Positions 8,576 to 17,598 are shown, counted from the stretch's first letter. The stretch: DNA of 64,000 nucleotides from Bacteroides cutis (GCF_900241005.1 NZ_OEST01000009.1:1-64000); one strand, 5' to 3'. A program made the numbers and translations. The notes: generated by a model from the sequence alone, not told the origin.

Positions 8576-9454
8576 TTACTTCACCTGAATAACCAAATAC
8601 TTGGATACGCTCCAGAATTCTTTAGGATTGGTAATCTTTAAAATAAGCTGGCTTTTATCATCTTTTTCCAAAGCATAGGAGCCTGCCGGATGGGTTGTCA
8701 GGATATCAGCATCTTTGGAATACAATTTGATTTCTTTTGTCGTACGAATATCTACCTGCGTAAAATAGTCCTTATTGACATCACCATCCTTCAGTACCTC
8801 ACCCTTCTTGAAGAGACCTGAACCACTCAAAATCTTCTGATCTTTCAATTCCTTTTTTGTCCCAAATACAAACCAGGCTGTATTAAGCGCTTTATCCTGC
8901 TCTGCAACAGTCTTAGACTTTGCTTCATTCTCGGCAGTCAGCTCATCCTTAGTAGCTGTCAAACCGGTAACAGCAGCATCCAATTCCTGGATGCGGATGT
9001 TCTTGGAAGCCAATTCTGCTTGTAGTTCCTCAATGCGTTGAGTCTTTGCCGTCAACTCTTGAGTCAAAGCTTCTACCGCCTTTTTCAATTGCGCAGAATT
9101 TGTTTTACTATTCTTCAACATAGATTGTAATTTAGCAATCTGCTCCTTATTTTCTTCCATCTGTTTACGGATAAATTCAATATCAGAAGCAATCTGTTGT
9201 TTTGCATTCAAAGAACCTTCTGCCACAGCACCACGTTGCAAATCCACACGGCTTTCTGCAGCATTGATTTGACGGAAACCTTCAGAAATATCATTGAATG
9301 TACCCATCATTTCATCCAATTCAGCATTACGCTGAGTCAGTTCCATCAAAAGAGAATCATTTTCAGCTTTCAACTGGTCTTTACTTCCACCAGAGAAACT
9401 GTCACACGATGCCATTACGGCTGCGCATACAATTAAAACAGCTAACTTTTTCAT
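8576..9454 (-). CDS. Coiled-coil surface lipoprotein, possibly Cbp1-like collagen-binding adhesin
   Basis: This 292-aa lipoprotein has a short leader with lipobox (AAVMASC). Residues 25-190 are dense in Lys, Glu, Gln and Leu heptads (for example IRKQMEENKEQIAKLQSML), a long coiled coil. The C-terminal 100 residues form a beta-rich domain with no known motif. I recall similar Bacteroides proteins being named Cbp1-family collagen-binding adhesins, but that match needs a search. A structural envelope lipoprotein is the other reading. It follows rsmI by 34 bases on the same strand and ends at a strong terminator, so it is probably the last gene of that unit. Confidence 0.75.
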   Translation of the reverse strand: MKKLAVLIVCAAVMASCDSFSGGSKDQLKAENDSLLMELTQRNAELDEMMGTFNDISEGFRQINAAESRVDLQRGAVAEGSLNAKQQIASDIEFIRKQMEENKEQIAKLQSMLKNSKTNSAQLKKAVEALTQELTAKTQRIEELQAELASKNIRIQELDAAVTGLTATKDELTAENEAKSKTVAEQDKALNTAWFVFGTKKELKDQKILSGSGLFKKGEVLKDGDVNKDYFTQVDIRTTKEIKLYSKDADILTTHPAGSYALEKDDKSQLILKITNPKEFWSVSKYLVIQVK

Positions 9455-9488
9455 ACGTTTTTGTTTTACGTTTTGTTAATGAAGTTAT

Positions 9489-10163
9489 TTAATCGTCTAT
9501 TCCTTCTATTACAATCACTATTTCGCCACGCGGTTCATTGACAGTGAAATGCTCAATCAGTTCCGTAAGAGCACCTCGTACCGTTTCTTCATGTACCTTA
9601 GATATTTCACGAGAAACTGTTGCCTGACGTTCCGCACCAAAATACTCGGCAAACTGTGTTAATGTCTTAACCAGCCGATGAGGAGATTCATAAAATACCA
9701 TAGTCCGGTGTTCTTCCGCTAATATTTTTAGCCGTGTCATACGACCTTTCTTCTGCGGTAGAAAACCCTCAAAACAAAATTTCTCATTCGGCAAACCTGA
9801 TGCGACCAAAGCCGGAACAAAAGCCGTAGCACCTGGTAAACATTGCACTTCAATACCGTTACGAACACATTCGCGAACCACTAAAAAACCCGGATCTGAA
9901 ATTCCCGGTGTGCCGGCATCGGAAATCAGTGCAACAGTTGCACCACCCTTTATTTTATTAACAACACTTTCCACCATTTTATGTTCATTAAATTTATGGT
10001 GAGATTGCATTGCATTCTTTATTTCAAAATGTTTCAATAGTATTCCTGAAGTACGTGTGTCTTCAGCCAAAATCAAATCTACTTCTTTCAAAATACGGAT
10101 AGCACGAAATGTCATATCCTCCAGATTTCCTACCGGAGTAGGCACTACATAAAGTTTTCCCAT
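9489..10163 (-). CDS. rsmI: 16S rRNA (cytidine1402-2'-O)-methyltransferase RsmI
   Basis: RsmI uses S-adenosylmethionine to methylate the 2'-hydroxyl of C1402 in the decoding centre of 16S rRNA. The 224-aa sequence opens with the family signature LYVVPTPVGNLEDMTFRAI. It carries the EDTRTSG and LISDAGTPGISDPG motifs of the tetrapyrrole-methylase fold. It is somewhat shorter than the E. coli protein (286 aa) at the C-terminus, as is common in Bacteroidota. It lies 14 bases after an unknown gene and upstream of the coiled-coil lipoprotein, apparently co-transcribed. Confidence 0.95.
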   Translation of the reverse strand: MGKLYVVPTPVGNLEDMTFRAIRILKEVDLILAEDTRTSGILLKHFEIKNAMQSHHKFNEHKMVESVVNKIKGGATVALISDAGTPGISDPGFLVVRECVRNGIEVQCLPGATAFVPALVASGLPNEKFCFEGFLPQKKGRMTRLKILAEEHRTMVFYESPHRLVKTLTQFAEYFGAERQATVSREISKVHEETVRGALTELIEHFTVNEPRGEIVIVIEGIDD

Positions 10164-10177
10164 ACCTACTATCTATT

Positions 10178-10747
10178 TTAATTGAAATATTTCTTGAGAA
10201 GTTCTATAAAATCAGTCGTAGCTTCGTTCTCTTCATCCGGATGAACGGTTGAAATAAATATATCCAAAGCTTTCTCCAAAGAAGCAGCTTCACCTAATTG
10301 TTGCATCACTTCATTCATTCGTACGGCATCTCCATTAAAAAGTTCACGGGCAAAACGAAAAGAATCGTTCAAACTAATGGCATGACGTAAATCTGTAGCA
10401 GGTTTGATACGTTCTGCCAAAATCGGTGCAGCAGCAGTTACGACATTAGGGACAGGATCAGGAGAAACTTCAACTTTTGCCTGTTCTTCAGCAACAACTT
10501 TTTGCTCGGAAGCTGATACCGTTTCGGTGACAGAAACATCTGGCATTGCAAGAGTATCCGGAACTGCAGGAGTAATAACAAAAGTCTCATCAAGTTGCTT
10601 AACCAAAGCTTCCAACTTCTCCTGCATCTGATGGATATTTCGCTTGGCCACTATCCGCAATACAGGATTGGTATCAGTAGAAATAGCTTGCATCAAGCAT
10701 TTCAACTCCTGAATGTCCAACTCAATATCATTCAATAACGTTTGCAT
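10178..10747 (-). CDS. Unrecognised Bacteroides protein with coiled-coil head and Ala/Val/Pro linker
   Basis: I do not recognise a named family for this 189-aa protein. Residues 1-55 are helical with heptads (LDIQELKCLMQAI). Residues 56-115 are a low-complexity Val/Ala/Pro/Glu linker, and the last 70 residues are a compact helical region with LNDSFRFARELFNGD and EKALDIFISTV. There is no signal peptide, so it is probably cytosolic. It is the first gene of the operon that continues with rsmI after 14 bases. The modular head-linker-tail build suggests a scaffold or adaptor, which is only a guess. Confidence 0.75.
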   Translation of the reverse strand: MQTLLNDIELDIQELKCLMQAISTDTNPVLRIVAKRNIHQMQEKLEALVKQLDETFVITPAVPDTLAMPDVSVTETVSASEQKVVAEEQAKVEVSPDPVPNVVTAAAPILAERIKPATDLRHAISLNDSFRFARELFNGDAVRMNEVMQQLGEAASLEKALDIFISTVHPDEENEATTDFIELLKKYFN

Positions 10748-10775
10748 ATCCTTTACTCCGTCTGTGTTAACGGTA

Positions 10776-10809
10776 CAAATGTAGAAATAAATATCGGGAA
10801 GTAAACAAA
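10776..10809 (-). promoter_or_regulatory. Promoter of the unknown gene - rsmI - lipoprotein unit
   Basis: The minus strand has TACATTTG (10776-10783) as -7 element and TTTG (10806-10809) as a possible -33 element, 22 bases apart, about 30 bases before the start codon. Confidence 0.5.
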
Positions 10810-10954
10810 AGTATCAGATTTCTTTAACCGTTATACTACAAGAAAGAACAATTACAGATTACACAGGAGACAAACTGTTAAATATCATCAAAAGCCCAAT
10901 TAAACACATCTGACATAGAATTAATTATTTATATTTATCAAAGATTATATCTCA

Positions 10955-11545
10955 ATGCCTACACCGAATTCTCCAAGTTCGCTTTGGAATTTTACCGGTA
11001 ATCCCAATCCTTTTCTCATAAGCAAGAATACCCCTCGAGAAACGGTATATTTCACTAATAATTTAAATGAATATTTACTATATCAAGACAGTGTGCAAAT
11101 AACGACAGCTATAAAAGACAGCCTCAGTCCTATTTTGATTCTTCAATTCCTGAAAGAAGAATTGGCGATGCACGGTATCATAGCACAGTATCCTGTAAAG
11201 AACAAACAACCGGCTACTTATATCATAGAAATCAGCTCTTGCGAATGTCGTTATAAAATAAATTCACGTCTGATTCCCAAGGGCAAAAAAAAGCCCAGAT
11301 ATACCGGTAATTATCAAGTAGAATATGCCATAACGTGGAAAGAACGTAAAAATAACAAGGTAATACCTGTGGAAGACGAAACGAAAGATCGCATTGCATA
11401 CGAGTGGGAGTATAAACCTAAAACCGACATGAAAGAACTACCCAATCTTTCTACTTCCATGACAAAACTCTGCTGGAGAATAGCCAAAACTAAAGCCGTA
11501 CAAATAGTCAATGCCTTAAAGGAGAACAATGACAGTCTACAATGA
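10955..11545 (+). CDS. Unrecognised 196-aa protein
   Basis: No known family is apparent. The protein has no signal peptide or membrane segment. It contains a Tyr/Asn-rich N-terminal third and a central segment (ILQFLKEELAMHGIIAQYP) that looks helical. A basic beta-rich half follows (IPKGKKKPRYTGNYQVEYAI), and the C-terminal helix is amphipathic. The ATG at 10955 is the only start after an in-frame stop about 30 bases upstream. It precedes tdk on the same strand, but tdk has its own promoter in the gap, so a functional link is not implied. The N-terminus lacks a lipobox, unlike many Bacteroides proteins of this size. Confidence 0.65.
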   Translation: MPTPNSPSSLWNFTGNPNPFLISKNTPRETVYFTNNLNEYLLYQDSVQITTAIKDSLSPILILQFLKEELAMHGIIAQYPVKNKQPATYIIEISSCECRYKINSRLIPKGKKKPRYTGNYQVEYAITWKERKNNKVIPVEDETKDRIAYEWEYKPKTDMKELPNLSTSMTKLCWRIAKTKAVQIVNALKENNDSLQ

Positions 11546-11562
11546 TAGTCTATAAAAAAACA

Positions 11563-11590
11563 TTGTTTTCAAACAAAATGATTACTTTTG
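11563..11590 (+). promoter_or_regulatory. Promoter of tdk
   Basis: TTG at 11563-11565 and TACTTTTG at 11583-11590 match the Bacteroides -33 and -7 elements with 17 bases between them. The start codon of tdk lies 25 bases further on. Confidence 0.65.
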
Positions 11591-11614
11591 CGGTTAAATA
11601 TAACATTTAAAAAC

Positions 11615-12220
11615 ATGGTATTATTTTCGGAAGATCACATACAAGAAACCAAACGTAGAGGAAGAATTGAAGTTATTTGTGGTTCTATGTTTTCAGGAAA
11701 AACTGAGGAACTGATACGTCGCCTGAAACGTGCAAAATTTGCCAAACAACGTGTAGAGATATATAAACCTGCCATAGATACTCGCTACTCAGATGCTGAT
11801 GTAGTGTCTCATGACAGTCATTCCATAGCTTCTACTCCTATAGATTCATCAGCAAGTATTTTGTTATTTACTTCAGAGATAGATGTAGTAGGTATTGATG
11901 AAGCACAATTTTTTGACAATGGATTGATTGATGTATGTAACCAACTAGCCAATAACGGTATACGTGTTATCATAGCAGGCTTAGACATGGACTTCCGTGG
12001 TATGCCTTTCGGTCCAATGCCAGGATTGTGTGCTATTGCCGACGAAGTATCCAAGGTACATGCTATCTGTGTGAAATGTGGACAATTGGCCTCTTTCTCT
12101 CACCGTACTGTAAAAAATGACAAACAGGTATTACTGGGAGAGACTGCAGAATACGAACCACTGTGCAGGACATGTTATCAACAAGCAATTAAAGAAGACC
12201 GGAAAATGGTCAACAATTAG
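11615..12220 (+). CDS. tdk: Thymidine kinase
   Basis: This enzyme phosphorylates thymidine to dTMP with ATP in the pyrimidine salvage pathway. The 201-aa type II enzyme shows a P-loop GSMFSGKT (residues 23-30) and the Walker-B-like GIDEAQFF. The lasso region is present, as are the structural zinc cysteines in CVKCGQ and CRTC. I use the ATG at 11615. A TTG 27 bases earlier overlaps the -7 promoter element and cannot be the start. The next gene, a membrane permease, begins 19 bases after the stop, so the two are probably co-transcribed. Confidence 0.95.
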   Translation: MVLFSEDHIQETKRRGRIEVICGSMFSGKTEELIRRLKRAKFAKQRVEIYKPAIDTRYSDADVVSHDSHSIASTPIDSSASILLFTSEIDVVGIDEAQFFDNGLIDVCNQLANNGIRVIIAGLDMDFRGMPFGPMPGLCAIADEVSKVHAICVKCGQLASFSHRTVKNDKQVLLGETAEYEPLCRTCYQQAIKEDRKMVNN

Positions 12221-12239
12221 TAACAAATATCAAAGAAGG

Positions 12240-13370
12240 ATGGAGCGAAAAAAGATTACATTCGACAGTTTTATCCGTGGTATCATCCTCGGTGTTATCA
12301 TTATTGCTATATTGATGCTCCTGAAACGATTGAGCAGCGTCTTGTTACCTTTCTTCATAGCTTGGTTGATCGCTTATCTGATATATCCATTGGTCACTTT
12401 CTTCCAACATAAATTGCGATTAAAAAATAGAGCTATCTCTATATTTTGTGCTCTAGTCAGTCTTTTATCAGTAGGCACGGCTGTTTTTTATCTTTTAGTT
12501 CCTCCGATGATACAAGAGTTTGGTAAAGTAAAAGATTTATTAATACAATATTTTTCAAGTGGAACATATAACAGTAATGTGCCTCAAACCCTATCAGAGT
12601 TCTTACGGGAAAACATTGACGTACAATTCATTACTAATCTATTTAATAAAGAGAATTTATTAGATGCAATGAAAGAAGCCGTTCCTCGGTTATGGTCATT
12701 AATCTCTGATTCTATTGATTTAATGTTTAGTTTCTTCACCATATTCCTTATTTTATTATATATCATATTCATTTTGTTGGACTACGAAAGTATCTCCGAA
12801 GGTTGGACGCATCTTGTTCCATTGAAATACCGTTCTTTTGTTACAAATATTCTCAATGATATAAAAGTCGGTATGAACCGATATTTCCGTGGACAAGCTT
12901 TCGTGGCTCTATGCGTCGGCATTTTATTCAGTATCGGATTTTTAATTATAGATTTTCCCTTAGCAATAGGTTTAGGTTTGTTCATTGGCGCTTTAAACAT
13001 GGTACCTTACCTACAAGTCATCGGACTTATTCCTACCGTTATGCTTGCTATCCTGAAAGCCGCTGATACAGGAGAAAACTTTTGGATAATCTTAGCCTCC
13101 GCTGCCGCCGTGTTTATCATCGTACAAATTATTCAGGATGGTTTCATTGTACCACGTGTCATGGGTAAGATTACAGGGTTAAATCCGGCCATTATTTTAT
13201 TATCTCTGTCTATTTGGGGATCCCTTATGGGAATGTTAGGAATGATTATTGCATTACCACTGACTACCCTAATGCTCTCCTACTATCAACGCTTCATCAT
13301 CAACCGAGAAAACATTCATAAAGTAGAATATACTGATAATCAATTAAAAACAAAAAACAAGGAAGAATAA
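12240..13370 (+). CDS. AI-2E family transporter (TqsA/PerM-like permease)
   Basis: This 376-aa inner-membrane protein belongs to PF01594. It has paired N-terminal helices (IILGVIIIAILMLLKRL and VLLPFFIAWLIAYLIYP) and a soluble middle segment. The C-terminal helices carry the family segment GALNMVPYLQVIGLIPTV and the PRVMGKITGLNPAIILL motif. Family members are described as autoinducer-2 exporters, sodium/proton antiporters or general permeases, so the substrate is open. I start at ATG 12240 (MERKKITFDSF). The frame runs further upstream but inside tdk. It lies 19 bases after tdk. Confidence 0.9.
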   Translation: MERKKITFDSFIRGIILGVIIIAILMLLKRLSSVLLPFFIAWLIAYLIYPLVTFFQHKLRLKNRAISIFCALVSLLSVGTAVFYLLVPPMIQEFGKVKDLLIQYFSSGTYNSNVPQTLSEFLRENIDVQFITNLFNKENLLDAMKEAVPRLWSLISDSIDLMFSFFTIFLILLYIIFILLDYESISEGWTHLVPLKYRSFVTNILNDIKVGMNRYFRGQAFVALCVGILFSIGFLIIDFPLAIGLGLFIGALNMVPYLQVIGLIPTVMLAILKAADTGENFWIILASAAAVFIIVQIIQDGFIVPRVMGKITGLNPAIILLSLSIWGSLMGMLGMIIALPLTTLMLSYYQRFIINRENIHKVEYTDNQLKTKNKEE

Positions 13371-13394
13371 TATAAACTTTTTTACCCTTATCCC

Positions 13395-13424
13395 TTGCAT
13401 TTTCAATAAAAGTATCTATCTTTG
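13395..13424 (+). promoter_or_regulatory. Promoter of tRNA-Lys
   Basis: TTG (13395-13397) and TATCTTTG (13417-13424) are 19 bases apart, a near-perfect Bacteroides promoter, 26 bases before the mature tRNA 5' end. Confidence 0.7.
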
Positions 13425-13449
13425 CACCCGCTTAACAGCAATAAGGTTT

Positions 13450-13522
13450 GATTCGCTAGCTCAGCAGGTAGAGCACAACACTTTTAATGTTGGGGTCTTG
13501 GGTTCGAGCCCCAAGCGGATCA
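13450..13522 (+). tRNA. tRNA-Lys (anticodon TTT)
   Basis: The 73-base gene folds as a full cloverleaf. The acceptor stem GATTCGC pairs with GCGGATC with one T-G wobble, and the D arm is GCTC/GAGC. The anticodon stem CAACA/TGTTG encloses the loop CTTTTAA with anticodon TTT at 13483-13485. The T arm is TTGGG/CCCAA with loop TTCGAGC. The discriminator base is A and no CCA is encoded. It has its own promoter and terminator. I see no direct repeat of its 3' end nearby that would mark an integrated element. Confidence 0.97.
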
Positions 13523-13534
13523 CTGAAAAATCAG

Positions 13535-13563
13535 AGAGTTACATAAAAGTAACTCTTTTTTTT
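13535..13563 (+). terminator. Intrinsic terminator of tRNA-Lys
   Basis: A perfect 8-bp stem (AGAGTTAC at 13535-13542 with GTAACTCT at 13549-13556), a 6-base loop and an eight-T run follow the tRNA by 12 bases. Confidence 0.92.
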
Positions 13564-13660
13564 ATACCTAAATTACGCTGGTATACACAGTTCAATTAAA
13601 CCGAGAGTTAAACCAAGAAGCCATACATATAGTTTCCCTCCAAAAAGAAGACTAAACACC

Positions 13661-13692
13661 TTTTGCAAATACAAATGTAAAATCTACCTTTG
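13661..13692 (+). promoter_or_regulatory. Promoter of the EamA permease gene
   Basis: TTTTG (13661-13665) and TACCTTTG (13685-13692) with 19 bases between match the Bacteroides promoter consensus. The start codon follows 39 bases downstream. Confidence 0.7.
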
Positions 13693-13731
13693 CAATTCGA
13701 AAAATCAACTACGAAAATAAAGTGTAAGTTT

Positions 13732-14670
13732 ATGAATGTAAAAGTAAAAGGATATATATTGGGAGCCGTTGCAGCAGCTACTTACGGCATGAATCCGCTC
13801 TTCACATTACCGTTATATAAAGAAGGAATGGATCCGGACTCTGTTCTTTTTTTCAGATACCTGTTTGCCATACCTATTTTAGGCATCATGTTGAAAGTAA
13901 GAGGTAGAAATTTCAAATTAAAACAGAAGGAAGTATTACCGCTAATCATTCTGGGATGGTTGGTTGCTATATCATCTCTTACTTTATTTCAAAGTTATAA
14001 TTATATGGAAGCAGGTATCGCGTCAACCATACTTTTTGTTTATCCTATTTTGGTAGCGTTAATTATGGCTGTGATTTTCAAAGAAAAGATCACACTACAA
14101 ACGATATTATGCATCCTGCTGGCGCTAAGTGGCATCGGTCTGCTTTATAAAGGTGGGGATGGTGCAACGCTTAGTTTGATCGGTGTTGGATTGGTCATGG
14201 GCTCCGCACTCTCCTATGCCATTTATATTGTAGGGGTAAATCGACCGGTATTAAAAGATGTAGCAACCTTAAAAGTTACTTTCTATGTACTACTTTTCGG
14301 TCTGTCACTCTTTCTAGTCCGAGTAGATTTCGGACAAAGTCTGCATATTGTTGATAAGTGGTATCTGTGGGGTAACCTGCTTGCACTAGCGCTTTTTCCC
14401 ACTGCAATATCTTTTCTCTGTACCACCCAAGCCATTCAAGACATAGGCTCTACTCCAACAGCTATTCTTGGAGCTCTAGAACCTGTAACAGCTGTTTTCT
14501 TCGGAGTAACCATCTTCGGTGAAAGTTTGACATTACGGCTGACTTGTGGAATAATATTAATTATTCTAGCAGTAACACTCATCATAGCTGGAGGTAATAT
14601 TACGACCCATTTAGTGCGTTTCAGAAAGTTATTTCCACGATTACCATTAAAACATACTAGAAATAAATAA
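13732..14670 (+). CDS. DMT-superfamily (EamA) permease
   Basis: This 312-aa inner-membrane protein has ten hydrophobic segments in two EamA repeats. The first opens with GYILGAVAAATYGMNPLF and the second contains the LGALEPVTAVFFGVTIFGE motif typical of drug/metabolite transporters. Substrates of this family range from amino acids to nucleotide sugars and cannot be told from sequence. I chose ATG 13732, since an earlier in-frame codon at 13690 falls on the -7 promoter element. It is a single gene with its own promoter, and its 3' end lies six bases from that of the convergent MATE gene. Confidence 0.9.
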   Translation: MNVKVKGYILGAVAAATYGMNPLFTLPLYKEGMDPDSVLFFRYLFAIPILGIMLKVRGRNFKLKQKEVLPLIILGWLVAISSLTLFQSYNYMEAGIASTILFVYPILVALIMAVIFKEKITLQTILCILLALSGIGLLYKGGDGATLSLIGVGLVMGSALSYAIYIVGVNRPVLKDVATLKVTFYVLLFGLSLFLVRVDFGQSLHIVDKWYLWGNLLALALFPTAISFLCTTQAIQDIGSTPTAILGALEPVTAVFFGVTIFGESLTLRLTCGIILIILAVTLIIAGGNITTHLVRFRKLFPRLPLKHTRNK

Positions 14671-14676
14671 CCCCAT

Positions 14677-16035
14677 TTATAAGCCTTTCATCTTCCCCAG
14701 TATTTTAGGAAACTGCCAGAAGAACAGCAGTGTACAACAGATTGCCGCTGTAGCGTCTGATATCGTTTCTGCCGCATAGACTCCGGTTACTCCCATAAAA
14801 TGGGGAAGTATCAAAGCCAACGGTATCAACAAGATAACCTTGCGAAGTAAAGCTATGAAAATGGATATCTTCGCCTGCCCCAATGCGACAAACATATTTT
14901 GACAGGCACGTTGCAAACCAAAAATAGTCATACCTCCCAAGAAAACCGGCATCGCCCAATGAACAGTCCCTATCAGATACTCATCACTCGTAAAGGCTGA
15001 TGCAACCGTCGACGGAAATAGGATCATAAATAACATCAGGAACAGATTGAAAGAAAACATAGTAATCAATGCTATCCGGAAACACTCCTTTACGCGCCGC
15101 TTATCACCATGTCCGTAATTATAACTCGCAATTGGTACAAACCCCTGCGCAAATCCCGTTAATGGTACACTCACAAACTGCATCGAAGTCTGTAAAACCG
15201 TTAATGCACTAACGTAAATATCTCCAAATTCTTTCAAACTGCTATTCAGAACAAAACCGACCAAACTCTCAGTACTAGCCATAATAAATGGGGATATCCC
15301 CAACGCCAACATCGAAAGTAGAATTCCCTTGTCCAACCTCATATAACGCCTTTCCAACGGTAAAGAAGCATGCTTTGAAAAGAGAAAGCGTAATACCCAC
15401 ACAGCACTGCAAGCCTGAGATATCACCGTAGCTAAAGCAGCACCTTTTACTCCCATATCAAACCAGAAAATAAAAATAGGATCGAGAATAATATTCAAAA
15501 ACGCCCCTATTAAAACCGAGCACATAGCAATAGTAGGTCGCCCCTGTGCATTGATGAAGGAATTTAGTCCTGTAGAAATTTCTACAAAAATAGTCCCCAA
15601 TAAATAAATAGAAAGATAGTCAACCGCATATCCCAGTGTATTCTCCGAAGCACCTACAAGCAGTAGGATAGGTTCCATAAAGATATATGCAATACAAGAG
15701 GTCAATAAAGTGAAAATAATCAACAGACTGAAACCATTTCCTAATATTTTTCCAGCTCGCTGACGATCATCTTGCCCAAGTGCAATGGCTGCCAATGGAG
15801 CACCACCTCCTCCCACAATTGCAGAAAAAGAAGAAATCAACACCACGAGAGAGATAGTTACACCCACACCCGCCAACGCATCCGTCCCGATTCCCGGTAT
15901 ATGTCCGATATAAATGCGGTCCACAATGCCATACAACAAATTAACAAATTGTGCCGCTACCGCCGGAAGTGCCATCTTGAAAACCAATGGCAACATACGT
16001 TCGGTTCCTAGACGTTCTTCATATTTATTTATCAT
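14677..16035 (-). CDS. MATE-family efflux transporter
   Basis: This 452-aa protein has about twelve membrane helices in two homologous halves. It contains ALPAVAAQFVNLLYGIVDRIYIGHIPG near the N-terminus (shown in part) and a second-half PLTGFAQGFVPIASYNYGHGD segment, both typical of MATE (MatE) exporters of the DinF/MepA side. These expel cationic drugs or metabolites in exchange for sodium or protons. It lies 15 bases downstream of a flavodoxin-fold oxidoreductase on the same strand, probably as one operon. Specific substrate unknown. Confidence 0.92.
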   Translation of the reverse strand: MINKYEERLGTERMLPLVFKMALPAVAAQFVNLLYGIVDRIYIGHIPGIGTDALAGVGVTISLVVLISSFSAIVGGGGAPLAAIALGQDDRQRAGKILGNGFSLLIIFTLLTSCIAYIFMEPILLLVGASENTLGYAVDYLSIYLLGTIFVEISTGLNSFINAQGRPTIAMCSVLIGAFLNIILDPIFIFWFDMGVKGAALATVISQACSAVWVLRFLFSKHASLPLERRYMRLDKGILLSMLALGISPFIMASTESLVGFVLNSSLKEFGDIYVSALTVLQTSMQFVSVPLTGFAQGFVPIASYNYGHGDKRRVKECFRIALITMFSFNLFLMLFMILFPSTVASAFTSDEYLIGTVHWAMPVFLGGMTIFGLQRACQNMFVALGQAKISIFIALLRKVILLIPLALILPHFMGVTGVYAAETISDATAAICCTLLFFWQFPKILGKMKGL

Positions 16036-16050
16036 TTCTTTTGAGTTTAC

Positions 16051-16602
16051 TCACCAACTATCTCCAGTGTGCCCGCTATTAAGCAAACTCTCTATTTTCT
16101 GTCTATATAGATTAGAAGCTTCAGCCGCATTTTTAGCAATATCTCCCGTACCCGTTCCATACACCACAATAGGAGTCTGCCATACCATGCCCGAATGAAT
16201 GGCACTACTTTGATATGGACGTAACAACTCATCCACTGTGAAACAGTTCTTGCCACCACTGCGATAGGCTTCCGCGTTTGAACCCGTAGTTGTAACTACC
16301 AATAAAGGTTTACCAGCAACGGCAGGTGTCTGAGACAAATAGGTAAAAACCTCATCTTGCCATTTTTTCAATAGAGAAGGTGCCGATAACCAATAAAAAG
16401 GGAACTGATAAACAACCGCAGACGCATCCGAAATAGCCCGAGTCCATTCATCCACATTAAAAGGTAATTCCTCTTCATATAAATTGAACACAGACACTCC
16501 GTCTATATCCTTCACCGTATCTATCAACATTCTGTTGGCTCGCGAATCCTTCATTTTAGGATGCGCTAAAATAATTACTACTTTTCTCAAATCTTTATTC
16601 AT
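16051..16602 (-). CDS. NAD(P)H-dependent flavodoxin-fold oxidoreductase (KefF/NQO-like)
   Basis: This 183-aa soluble enzyme is of the PF02525 fold and is predicted to reduce quinones or similar acceptors with FMN/FAD and NAD(P)H. Visible family marks are the N-terminal VVIILAHPKMKDSRAN (HP-x-x-S-R motif), VVYQFPFYWLSAPSLLKKW and VVTTTGSNAEAYRSGG segments. It precedes the MATE exporter by 15 bases on the same strand. A pair of quinone reductase and exporter would suit detoxification of electrophilic compounds, which is inference from context. Confidence 0.88.
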   Translation of the reverse strand: MNKDLRKVVIILAHPKMKDSRANRMLIDTVKDIDGVSVFNLYEEELPFNVDEWTRAISDASAVVYQFPFYWLSAPSLLKKWQDEVFTYLSQTPAVAGKPLLVVTTTGSNAEAYRSGGKNCFTVDELLRPYQSSAIHSGMVWQTPIVVYGTGTGDIAKNAAEASNLYRQKIESLLNSGHTGDSW

Positions 16603-16825
16603 GAGTACTAATCTATTGATGACAAAACAATATCTTCGTAAAGATATGAAATTTCAAGATTTGCGCCATATCCTATTTGTTAATTTTAAGTCATCAGGAA
16701 GTATACTTTAAATGATTATTAAAAACATCATTGACCTGTTAAAACGATTTTTTTTAGAAGAAGGACTCAAGAAACATTTTGCTATTTCCCAGAGAAAGTA
16801 GAAAAAGGCTATTACCGATATAAGG

Positions 16826-17194
16826 CTACAATCCCTTCGTGATTATAGGTAAGCCAAAAAATCCTTTTTGCAAAACCAAGTTTTTGGGCTTATCTTTACG
16901 CGCTTTATTATAAGTAGCAAGAGAAACTCTGCATGTTTCTCTTGCTCCATTCTCAAATGTTACCTCCAAATAATACTCCTTATGTATACTATCCGATACA
17001 TAACGATGTTTTCCTATTTTACGTCTCTTTTCGTGTTGTTCCGTATACTTTCTAAGTACAGTCACTGTAATTTCCTTGGTCGAATTGGTATCCGCCATAT
17101 AAAAATTACCTATAAGAAAAAGCCCATAGACAATAGAACTTACGCAAGCAAAATGACAAAACATATTAATCATCTTACTATCCATTTCTGTCAT
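16826..17194 (-). CDS. Small membrane-anchored protein of unknown function
   Basis: This 122-aa protein has one N-terminal membrane segment (residues 8-32, around CVSSIVYGLFLIGNF). It is followed by a basic, beta-rich domain (VTVLRKYTEQHEKRRKIGKHRYV, shown in part) and a segment YYLEVTFENGARETCRVSL. I recognise no family. The start could be Met1, Met4 or Met8. The build suggests a domain outside the inner membrane. It is flanked by about 220 bases without a gene on one side and a divergent small gene on the other. Confidence 0.6.
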   Translation of the reverse strand: MTEMDSKMINMFCHFACVSSIVYGLFLIGNFYMADTNSTKEITVTVLRKYTEQHEKRRKIGKHRYVSDSIHKEYYLEVTFENGARETCRVSLATYNKARKDKPKNLVLQKGFFGLPIITKGL

Positions 17195-17333
17195 CCATAT
17201 CCATTTTTTATAGAAAGGAGAAGTAATTACAACAAATACAACACATTACGTTCCACTATACCCCTTCATCTCCCTATGAACTAACTTACCCGACAGAATG
17301 TTATACCTAATAATAACTAAAAACGAAAGTATC

Positions 17334-17582
17334 ATGGATAAAAGCTTAATTCATAGCAATGAATTACATTTCATCAATAAGAAACGTATTCACGAAGCAG
17401 TAGAGAAAATGGTAGATTCACTGGATATGGCGGCAGGTTCCACCATGGGATTTAACCTGTATGCAGTAGTAGAAACTTATTTTACAGATTTGGAAAAGCG
17501 AGAAGAAATTAACCGCTTATTGAATTTGGAGAAAAATACTTGTGAGAAGATAGAAGAAGAACTCCATATCTTCGAGATATAA
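17334..17582 (+). CDS. Small hypothetical protein (82 aa)
   Basis: This is a short acidic, mostly helical protein with no recognised domain and no signal peptide. The C-terminal part (LEKREEINRLLNLEKNT) looks like a coiled-coil helix, and the middle has MAAGSTMGFNLYAVVETYF. I prefer the ATG at 17334, which has a purine-rich stretch before it. The frame is open from 17298 with another ATG. It is followed 16 bases later by a 17-bp inverted repeat that may act as its terminator. Confidence 0.6.
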   Translation: MDKSLIHSNELHFINKKRIHEAVEKMVDSLDMAAGSTMGFNLYAVVETYFTDLEKREEINRLLNLEKNTCEKIEEELHIFEI

Positions 17583-17598
17583 TATAAATAAAAAACAC

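Noticed and set aside
13450..13522. tRNA-Lys as an attachment site for an integrated element
   Set aside because: No direct repeat of the tRNA 3' end and no integrase gene are visible nearby. The tRNA is followed by its own terminator.
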